This document shows positions 1-4,558 of a stretch of 10,259 nt of DNA, one piece after another. The position numbers and the translations under genes are program-made. Each line of letters begins with the position of its first letter. Within the stretch, counting starts at the first letter, position 1. The notes beneath the pieces were generated by a model. It worked only from the letters and a program-made list of their open reading frames with translations. It was not told where the DNA came from and did no database searches. Location: positions 1 to 10,259 of the forward strand of contig CAIXZV010000211.1 of NCBI GenBank assembly GCA_903924005.1, in the 5' to 3' direction. The stretch comes from an uncultured Chloroflexota bacterium. GTDB taxonomy: Bacteria > Chloroflexota > Limnocylindria > Limnocylindrales > CSP1-4.

Positions 1-1
1 C

Positions 2-106
2 GCGGTGGGCGCGGTGGGCGCGGCCGATCCCGAGGCCTCGGCCGCCTCGTCTGCCTCCCCGGTGCTCGCGGTTATGCGCCGATTGCCGCTGGACTTCGGC
101 GAGTAG
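2..106 (+). CDS. 3' end of an unidentified protein (partial)
   Basis: An open frame enters from the left edge and ends at a TAG at 104-106, giving about 34 residues that finish in VMRRLPLDFGE. Nearly every codon ends in G or C, as in the certain genes of the window, and the frame stops just before a region where that bias is lost. This supports a real gene end. The visible part is Ala/Ser/Gly-rich followed by a short charged tail, with no motif that identifies a family. The gene is convergent with the ABC operon that ends at 442. Its start and function lie outside the window. Confidence 0.5.
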   Translation, partial: AVGAVGAADPEASAASSASPVLAVMRRLPLDFGE

Positions 107-127
107 TCCGGAATGTTCACGTAGCGA

Positions 128-141
128 GCGTTCTGGAACGC
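128..141 (+). terminator. possible small hairpin after the left-edge gene
   Basis: GCGTTC and GAACGC form a perfect 6-bp inverted repeat separated by 2 bases (in practice a 5-bp stem with a 4-base loop), 22 bases after the TAG of the left-edge gene. No T-run follows. It is a weak terminator candidate resting only on position and symmetry. Confidence 0.2.
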
Positions 142-320
142 CGCCTCGGCCGAACTTCCGGAATGTCACCTGCAGTGAGCGCTACGGTGCCCACCCCGGC
201 CCGGTGAGTCCGGATTGCTCGCCACGCGGGCGTTAACTCGCCGAGCCGCGAATAGCGCCCGCCCCACGAGCATTTCGGAATTTCGCAGACCCGCGCGACT
301 GCCAAGGACCCAGATCTGTG

Positions 321-360
321 CGGGGGCCGCGGCTCGGGTCCGGGGGCCGCGGCTCGGGTC
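321..360. repeat. 20-bp perfect tandem duplication
   Basis: The 20-mer cgggggccgcggctcgggtc occurs twice back to back (321-340 and 341-360) with no mismatch, followed by a short degenerate continuation (cgggtcgggc). It lies in the gene-free space past the end of the permease gene. Two perfect copies suggest a recent slippage duplication. No function is apparent. Confidence 0.85.
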
Positions 361-441
361 CGGGTCGGGCGCATCGAGCTCTTCCAGAAGGCTCGCCCGG
401 TGAGCATTCCGGCCAAACGCGGCGCGTCGCTGGGCCGGGCC

Positions 442-1755
442 CTACCCGCCGCGGATCGCGCGCCAGTACAGACGCAGCGTCGGCGGCTGCCCGTACATCA
501 GCACCCCCGCCCGGTACACGCGGATGGCGAGCAGCGTCACGACCGGCACCGTCACCACAAGCAGCAGCATTGACACCGCCACTTCCCACGGCTCCGCGCG
601 CCCCACCGCAATCCGCGACAGCATCACGAACGGGCTCCAGAACGGCACAAACGAGGCAACGCGGATGAACCAGGCCGACCCGCCGGACAACGCCAGCACC
701 GCCGGGAAGTAGCCGGCCACCGCGGGGATAGACAGCGGCAGCGCGATGATCTGCAAGTCCTCGGCCCGCGAGAGCAACGACGCCGCGGCCGCGTACAGCG
801 CCGCATACAGGGCAAATCCAAGGACGAAGTAGACGAGGAACGCGCCCAGCAGCGTGGGCGACAACGCGCTCAGCGACGCCGACGCGCCCGACCCGGGACC
901 CAGCATCGCGTCGCCGATGGCGCCCGACCCGATCAAGGCAATCAGGGCAGGCGCCAGCACGAACAGCACCTGGACGAGGCCCGCGATGCCGATGCCGACG
1001 ATCTTGCCAATCACAAGGTCCTGGGCGGTGGCTGCGGAGATCAGGAGTTCCATGACGCGGCTTGTCTTCTCGGCAACCACGCCAGACGCCACCCACATCC
1101 CGTAAAACACCAGCGTCAGGAACGAGAGCACCACAAGGACGATGCCGACGATGCGGCGCCCGGCGTAGTCGGCAGCATCGACGGCCACCATCGCGCCAGC
1201 CCCCGATGCGCCGCCGGTGGACGCGTCCAGAACCTCAAACGCGGGCTGGACAAACGGCGAAATGGTGGAGGGCTGCGACGCGGTCCAGTCCAGGATGCCC
1301 ACGGCAAACGCGCCAACCTGGAGCAGCTGCGCCCGATCCGTGCCCAGACCGCCGGACGAGTACACGCGGAAATCCAGCCCGTGGGCCGGCGTCCGAACCA
1401 GCGAGATGGCCGCGGAGAAGTGCCCGGCGAGGACCTCGTTGCGCGCGGCAACCTCGTCAGTGGCGGTCTGGAAGGTGAACTGGCGGGTTGACCCGCCCGC
1501 CTCAAGACGTACGTTGAGGTACTGGTCCAGCGTGCCCGCAGCGTAGGCGGCAAGACCGGGCTCCGCCGACACGACGGCGATCCTTGAGATGGTGGCGCGG
1601 TCAAACAGGCGAACACCCAGCGGGATGAGCGCCACCACCACGGCCAGCCCGGCCAGCAGCAGCGTGGAGAAGAGGAAGGCCCGTGAACGGACGCGCTCCA
1701 CGAGCTCGCGCATTGCAACGAGTCGAATGCCGCGGAAGGCGGCCAAGCGGCTCAT
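442..1755 (-). CDS. ABC-2 type transporter permease (NatB-like exporter subunit)
   Basis: This 437-residue membrane protein is the channel subunit of an ABC exporter. A first helix (about residues 27-48) is followed by a large extracytoplasmic domain (about 52-200). A cluster of helices comes next (about 203-225, 252-276, 302-328, 334-357, 392-416). The cytosolic motif after the second helix, EKTSRVMELL at 229-238, and the following GKIVG at 250-254 are hallmarks of the NatB/YhaP branch of ABC-2 permeases. Family members export Na+ or drugs; the substrate here cannot be read from sequence. The ATG at 1755 overlaps the ATPase stop by four bases (ATGA), and a GAGG sits 7 bases upstream (1766-1763), so translation is probably coupled. 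Length is normal for the family. Family confidence is high, substrate unknown. Confidence 0.9.
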   Translation of the reverse strand: MSRLAAFRGIRLVAMRELVERVRSRAFLFSTLLLAGLAVVVALIPLGVRLFDRATISRIAVVSAEPGLAAYAAGTLDQYLNVRLEAGGSTRQFTFQTATDEVAARNEVLAGHFSAAISLVRTPAHGLDFRVYSSGGLGTDRAQLLQVGAFAVGILDWTASQPSTISPFVQPAFEVLDASTGGASGAGAMVAVDAADYAGRRIVGIVLVVLSFLTLVFYGMWVASGVVAEKTSRVMELLISAATAQDLVIGKIVGIGIAGLVQVLFVLAPALIALIGSGAIGDAMLGPGSGASASLSALSPTLLGAFLVYFVLGFALYAALYAAAASLLSRAEDLQIIALPLSIPAVAGYFPAVLALSGGSAWFIRVASFVPFWSPFVMLSRIAVGRAEPWEVAVSMLLLVVTVPVVTLLAIRVYRAGVLMYGQPPTLRLYWRAIRGG

Positions 1756-2708
1756 GCCACGGCCTCGACATCGGCGGCATCGGGCGCCAAGTGCACTTCT
1801 TCATCGGCCGGTCGGCCCACGTGGTCGATGAAGACCTGCTCAAGGGAGGGATCGGCCAGCTCAAAGTGCAGCACGCGTGCGCCGGCGGCAATCGCCGCGG
1901 CCAGCACGGCATCGGGCTCGACACCCTCGTCCAGCTCCACCGCGGTCCGGTCCATCCCCGCCTGGATGACGCGCGTCCCCGGGACGTTGGCCAGCCACGG
2001 CAGCCGATGATCGCCGGCCACCGAGATGCGCACCTGGCGTCGGCCGGTGGAGCGCCGCACGTCGCGGATGGAGCCGCCCACCACCATGCGCCCGCGATCC
2101 ACGATGGCCACGGCCTCGCACAGCGCCTCGGCCACCTCCATCTGGTGCGTGGAAAACACCACGGTCCGCCCTCGGTCTCGAAGCTCTAGAAACGCCTCGC
2201 GCAGCAGCATCACGTTGACCGGGTCAAGCCCCGTGAAGGGCTCGTCCATGAGGAGCACCGGCGGCTCGTGGAGGACCGCAGCGATGAACTGGATCTTCTG
2301 CTGGTTGCCCTTGGACAGCTGCTCAGCCTTGCGCGTGGCCAGATCTTCTGCGCGGAACCGCCGAAGCCAGGCGTTGGCCTCCCGCCGCGCCCGATCCGGC
2401 GCCACCCCGTGGAGTTGTGCAAAGAACACGAGTTGGTCCAGGACCTGCATCCGCGGATACAGCCCGCGCTCCTCGGGCAGGTAGCCCCAAGTGGACCTCG
2501 GCAGCTCCGTGGAGGGCCGGCCCTCCCAGGTGATCTGCCCGGCATCGGCCTCCAGCACACCCACGGCAATACGCATCGTGGTGGTCTTGCCCGCCCCGTT
2601 GGCGCCAAGGAAGCCGAAGACCTGCCCGGGGGCAACCTCAAACGTGAGGTCGTCAAGCGCCTTGACGGCCCCGAAGCGCTTGGAGAGATGGTCGATGACG
2701 AGCGACAT
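1752..2708 (-). CDS. ABC transporter ATP-binding protein (NatA-like)
   Basis: This 318-residue ATPase energises the permease encoded just downstream. Visible motifs are Walker A GANGAGKTT (35-43), the Q-loop region GYLPEERGLY (75-84, with the P-E-E form typical of NatA/YhaQ-type ATPases in place of the usual Gln), the signature LSKGNQQK (131-138), Walker B VLLMDEPFTGLDP (151-163, D155/E156) and the switch His in STH (188). A C-terminal domain of about 90 residues resembles the DUF4162 tail common in this group. The frame is open upstream to 3182, but that part is antisense to the DUF971 gene. The ATG at 2708 begins the standard MSLVIDHLSKRFG start of the fold and lies 8 bases after a TANNNT box. 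It has no Shine-Dalgarno, consistent with a leaderless message. It is first gene of a two-gene operon. Confidence 0.93.
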   Translation of the reverse strand: MSLVIDHLSKRFGAVKALDDLTFEVAPGQVFGFLGANGAGKTTTMRIAVGVLEADAGQITWEGRPSTELPRSTWGYLPEERGLYPRMQVLDQLVFFAQLHGVAPDRARREANAWLRRFRAEDLATRKAEQLSKGNQQKIQFIAAVLHEPPVLLMDEPFTGLDPVNVMLLREAFLELRDRGRTVVFSTHQMEVAEALCEAVAIVDRGRMVVGGSIRDVRRSTGRRQVRISVAGDHRLPWLANVPGTRVIQAGMDRTAVELDEGVEPDAVLAAAIAAGARVLHFELADPSLEQVFIDHVGRPADEEVHLAPDAADVEAVA

Positions 2709-2716
2709 GCGGCACG

Positions 2717-2722
2717 AGCATA
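2717..2722 (-). promoter_or_regulatory. -10 box of a probable leaderless promoter for the ABC operon
   Basis: On the minus strand TATGCT (TANNNT form, within GTTATGCT) ends 8 bases before the ATG at 2708. A start about 7 bases downstream of the box would fall at or next to the ATG. No purine-rich Shine-Dalgarno is present and no good -35 is visible. TANNNT boxes at this distance are the known signature of leaderless transcripts in mycobacteria and Deinococcus; applying it here is inference. Confidence 0.45.
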
Positions 2723-2747
2723 ACGGGAGGGCGGGCACCGGGCGCAT

Positions 2748-2761
2748 CCCCCGCTCGGGGG
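2748..2761. promoter_or_regulatory. CCCCC-GCTC-GGGGG inverted repeat in the divergent promoter region
   Basis: A perfect 5-bp inverted repeat with a 4-base loop lies between the two divergent starts (2708 and 2775), directly upstream of the TAACGT box of the plus-strand gene. Its place in a 66-base divergent spacer makes an operator plausible, but it is short and G/C-only, so chance is also possible. Confidence 0.25.
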
Positions 2762-2767
2762 TAACGT
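2762..2767 (+). promoter_or_regulatory. -10 box of a probable leaderless promoter for the DUF971 gene
   Basis: TAACGT (TANNNT form) ends 7 bases before the ATG at 2775. No Shine-Dalgarno precedes the ATG and no -35 match is found 16-18 bases upstream. It mirrors the arrangement on the opposite strand at 2717-2722. Confidence 0.45.
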
Positions 2768-2774
2768 ACGCAGC

Positions 2775-3197
2775 ATGCAGGACAACGCGCGGATCACCCC
2801 CTTGCGAATCGACGCGAACCGCGGCGCCGGCACGCTCCGTGTCGAGTGGGCCGATGGCCACGAGACCCTCTACGACGCCCTGACGCTGCGCTGGCTCTGC
2901 CCGTGCGCGTATTGTCGCGGCGAGGCGGGGATGCCCGGCTGGCTTGACTCCAACCCCACGTTCACCGCGGACCAGACCACGCTGGTGCACATGGCGCTGG
3001 TGGGCTCGTACGCGGTCCAGGCGACGTGGGGCGACGGCCACGACTCCGGCTTCCACACCTACATGCTGCTGCGCGACAACTGCCCCTGCGACGTCTGCGA
3101 GCGCGATCGCGCGCGACGGGCCGCCGACTCGGGCAATCAGTCCGGCCACATCGTCCACACCGATCACACCGGCCACACCCATGGAGGCGCTCGATGA
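2775..3197 (+). CDS. DUF971 / gamma-butyrobetaine hydroxylase N-terminal-like protein with His-rich tail
   Basis: This 140-residue soluble protein consists of a single GBBH-like N-terminal (DUF971) domain plus a short tail. It shows two related halves, each a W-x-DGH strand followed by a Cys cluster: WADGH (25-29) with CPCAYC (42-47), and WGDGH (85-89) with LLRDNCPCDVC (98-108). In gamma-butyrobetaine hydroxylase the matching CxCxxC binds structural zinc with a distant His. Stand-alone DUF971 proteins are often linked to Fe-S carrier proteins of the Mrp/HCF101 group. The last 16 residues are His-rich (H125, H128, H131, H134, H136) and could bind metal. The ATG at 2775 is chosen because the domain follows at once and a TANNNT box lies 7 bases before it. 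The stop overlaps the YbjQ gene by four bases. Metal binding is likely; the cellular role is unknown. Confidence 0.85.
   Translation: MQDNARITPLRIDANRGAGTLRVEWADGHETLYDALTLRWLCPCAYCRGEAGMPGWLDSNPTFTADQTTLVHMALVGSYAVQATWGDGHDSGFHTYMLLRDNCPCDVCERDRARRAADSGNQSGHIVHTDHTGHTHGGAR
3183..3187 (+). promoter_or_regulatory. Shine-Dalgarno GGAGG for the YbjQ-family gene
   Basis: GGAGG lies 6 bases before the ATG at 3194, inside the last codons of the DUF971 gene. It fixes the YbjQ start and is the best ribosome-binding site in the window, in contrast to the leaderless-looking gene upstream. Confidence 0.7.
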
Positions 3198-3538
3198 TCA
3201 TCGCAACTGCACCGTTCATCGCCGGCTACCGCGTCGCCGAGACGAAGGGCCAGGTCTTCGGCCTCGTCGTCCGCAGCCGCGGCGTCGCCGGCAACATGAT
3301 GGCCAGCCTGCGCTCCATCGCGGGCGGCGAGATCCACGAGTACACGAGCCTGCTTGAGGACACCCGGCGCCAGGCGATTGACCGCATGGTCCAGAACGCC
3401 ACGATGGTGGGCGCGAACGCTGTCATCTCGATGCGCTTTGACTCGTCCGAGATGGCCACGACGATGACCGAGATCGTCGCCTACGGGACCGCCGTGGTCC
3501 TGGTGGCCGACGCTTCCGCCAAGCAGCCCGGCGAGTAA
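3194..3538 (+). CDS. YbjQ / UPF0145 family protein (putative heavy-metal-binding)
   Basis: This 114-residue protein matches the YbjQ/UPF0145 family in full length. It starts with a strand and an AGYRVAETKGQVFGLVV segment, followed by the GEIHEYTSLLEDTRRQAIDRM helix (45-65) and the signature VGANAVISMRFDSSEM (72-87), ending with a hydrophobic strand (YGTAVVLV, 97-104). Family members are small homo-oligomers named putative heavy-metal-binding, but a biochemical role is not established and this copy has no Cys. The frame is open further upstream, but that part lies within the DUF971 gene. The ATG at 3194 has GGAGG 6 bases before it and overlaps the DUF971 stop as ATGA, so the two are probably co-translated. 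The next gene starts 12 bases after its stop. Confidence 0.9.
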   Translation: MIIATAPFIAGYRVAETKGQVFGLVVRSRGVAGNMMASLRSIAGGEIHEYTSLLEDTRRQAIDRMVQNATMVGANAVISMRFDSSEMATTMTEIVAYGTAVVLVADASAKQPGE

Positions 3539-3550
3539 CTCCGCCCCCAC

Positions 3551-3904
3551 ATGGGCGTTTCTCTGGCGCGGATGCTCCTTGGGGGCGTCGGCCTCCTGCT
3601 GATCGTGGCCGGGATTGCCGTCGTGGCGATCCCGGGCCCGGGCGGAGACCGCATTACTGCGCTGTGGCTGTTTGGGTGCGGCGCGGTGCTCCTGGCGGGC
3701 GTCATGCTTGAGCGGACCCGGTACCGCTCGCTCAACGCTGAGCGCACCGGCGACGGCCACGGCCCCGGCGGCGGCGAAACCACGCGCCTTGAGGCGCGCT
3801 TCCGCCCTACCGAGGAGCGCTTTGTGGACCCCACCACGGGCGTGCCGATGCGTGTCTGGATCGACCCGAAGACCGGCGAGCGGCGGTACGTCCCGGAGGG
3901 CTAA
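3551..3904 (+). CDS. small membrane protein with conserved-looking C-terminal tail, unknown function
   Basis: This 117-residue protein has two predicted transmembrane helices (about 8-28 and 35-53) joined by a short Gly/Pro loop. A charged, Gly-rich linker follows (about 54-80), then a tail of alternating short motifs, FRPTEERFVDPTTG (84-97) and MRVWIDPKTGERRYVPEG (100-117). Both motifs carry a D-P-x-TG core (DPTTG, DPKTG), which suggests a small two-unit beta structure on one side of the membrane. I cannot assign a family name. Codon bias is that of a real gene and it begins 12 bases after the YbjQ stop, so it probably belongs to the same transcript. No Shine-Dalgarno is evident before the ATG at 3551. 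A 7-bp hairpin 11 bases after the stop may end the operon. Confidence 0.75.
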   Translation: MGVSLARMLLGGVGLLLIVAGIAVVAIPGPGGDRITALWLFGCGAVLLAGVMLERTRYRSLNAERTGDGHGPGGGETTRLEARFRPTEERFVDPTTGVPMRVWIDPKTGERRYVPEG

Positions 3905-3914
3905 GTGAAGTTCC

Positions 3915-3940
3915 CCGGGGCACCGGGCACGTAGCCCCGG
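3915..3940 (+). terminator. GC-rich hairpin after the DUF971-YbjQ-membrane protein operon
   Basis: CCGGGGC (3915-3921) and GCCCCGG (3934-3940) form a perfect 7-bp stem with a 12-base loop, 11 bases after the TAA of the membrane-protein gene. No T-run follows. It is a plausible terminator or 3'-end stabiliser. Confidence 0.4.
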
Positions 3941-4193
3941 CCGCATGCACGCCATGCTTGGGCGCAGGGGAAGCCTCCGCGAAAGGTGCCGCAAGTCCTT
4001 CTAGCGCAAGTTCGGCACGCGTCGCGCACGGTGTCGCGGGGCCCTTCGCCCTAGCCACATGCATGGGGTGAGCACGGGGCCGCCCAAGGGAGGCGTCACG
4101 GCTCGTTGGCGGCGTCGGCAGGCATCGGTGTCCGTGGCGATCCCCAGGAGCCAGCCATGCGTTGCATACGCCTGACACCAAGCCGACGCGCGG

Positions 4194-4207
4194 GTCGCAC
4201 GTGCGAC
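4194..4207. promoter_or_regulatory. 14-bp perfect palindrome GTCGCACGTGCGAC
   Basis: GTCGCAC is followed directly by its reverse complement GTGCGAC, with no spacer. This is the form of a dimeric repressor operator rather than an RNA hairpin. It lies about 350 bases before ppk1. A second CACGTG core occurs about 50 bases downstream (agcacgtgca). No regulator is encoded in the window. Confidence 0.35.
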
Positions 4208-4292
4208 TCGCATCGGCGCCTCCCCCCAAGAGAAACTCGCCGTCGCAAAGCACGTGCACCCGTCCGGGGTCCTGCAGAAGTGCGGAATCACG

Positions 4293-4316
4293 GTGGTTCC
4301 GGCAATGCGGAACCAC
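4293..4316. promoter_or_regulatory. 9-bp inverted repeat GTGGTTCCG / CGGAACCAC
   Basis: A perfect 9-bp stem (4293-4301 with 4308-4316) closes a 6-base loop (gcaatg). A related sequence, CGGAATCAC, lies just upstream at 4283-4291. It can form a stable RNA hairpin in a ppk1 leader or act as a protein site. No T-run follows, so a terminator is less likely. Confidence 0.4.
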
Positions 4317-4426
4317 TTACGGACAATGGCGCTGGGAGGGAGTCGCGCCATCCCGCTTATCCACATGTCATTCCGCTTCATTCGAACTACCCGGAATCTG
4401 CACCTGGAGCACACCTCAATCTCCGC

Positions 4427-4466
4427 GCTCACGCGCACGAGTGCGTTCACGCGCAAGTGGTACGCT
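4427..4466 (+). promoter_or_regulatory. candidate ppk1 promoter: direct repeats followed by TACGCT
   Basis: GCTCACGCGCA (4427-4437) and GTTCACGCGCA (4445-4455) differ at one base and are 18 bases apart start to start. The TANNNT-type box TACGCT follows at 4461-4466. No -35 hexamer is present at the right distance, so an activator bound to the repeats could take its place. The halves resemble GTTCAC-type phosphate-regulon repeats of actinomycetes, but the 18-base spacing is not the 11/22-base spacing of a classical PHO box. This is a weak assignment. Confidence 0.25.
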
Positions 4467-4548
4467 CTGCGCCCCCGACCGGGACCGGGGACTTCGGCGC
4501 GCCCCCTCGCCGCTCCGGTCCGAGGGTTGCACGCCGGGGCTGAACGCC

Positions 4549-4554
4549 GAGAGG
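4549..4554 (+). promoter_or_regulatory. Shine-Dalgarno GAGAGG for ppk1
   Basis: GAGAGG ends 4 bases before the ATG at 4559 and fixes the ppk1 start. Unlike the two genes with TANNNT boxes, ppk1 has a conventional ribosome-binding site and therefore a leader. Confidence 0.6.
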
Positions 4555-4558
4555 ATCC

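Larger units (their letters stand above)
107..441. other. gene-free convergent intergenic region
   Basis: This stretch lies between the 3' ends of two convergent genes. Open frames through it lack the third-position G/C bias of the neighbours, and I see no tRNA or other RNA gene. It contains a short hairpin (GCGTTC/GAACGC, 128-141) that could help terminate the left-hand gene, a perfect 20-bp tandem duplication (321-360), and short copies of a CCGGAATG-type motif at 108, 158 and 210 plus an inverted copy at 400-412. Confidence 0.6.
3905..4558. other. 654-base gene-free region upstream of ppk1
   Basis: No frame on either strand shows the coding bias seen in the neighbours. The longest minus-strand frame (to 4001) has third-position GC only a little above second-position GC and otherwise runs antisense to ppk1. 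The region holds a terminator-like hairpin (3915-3940), a perfect 14-bp palindrome (4194-4207), a 9-bp hairpin (4293-4316), a direct repeat (4427-4437 and 4445-4455), and a possible ppk1 -10 box (TACGCT, 4461-4466). Base composition is noticeably less GC-rich than in the genes. It is far longer than the other spacers here, so it may carry a long 5' leader, an unrecognised small RNA or decayed sequence. Confidence 0.6.

Noticed and set aside
107..225. CRISPR-like array from the CCGGAATG copies spaced about 50 bases
   Set aside because: The repeated part is only about 12 bases and imperfect, there are three copies, the spacing varies, and no cas gene is present.
233..1096. 287-codon minus-strand frame and other long frames over the permease gene
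   Set aside because: The frame is Arg/Gly/Pro-rich and overlaps the ABC-2 permease, whose motifs and codon bias are clear in another frame.
2709..3182. N-terminal extension of the ABC ATPase frame
   Set aside because: It is antisense to the DUF971 gene; ATPase sequence of normal type begins at ATG 2708.
3164..3994. 276-codon minus-strand frame across ybjQ and the small membrane gene
   Set aside because: It is the antisense shadow of two well-supported genes; such frames are common in GC-rich DNA because stop codons are rare.
3905..4558. tRNA or known riboswitch in the ppk1 upstream gap
   Set aside because: No T-loop consensus, CCA-end acceptor stem or recognisable riboswitch core was found by eye on either strand; a covariance-model scan (tRNAscan-SE, Rfam) would be decisive.
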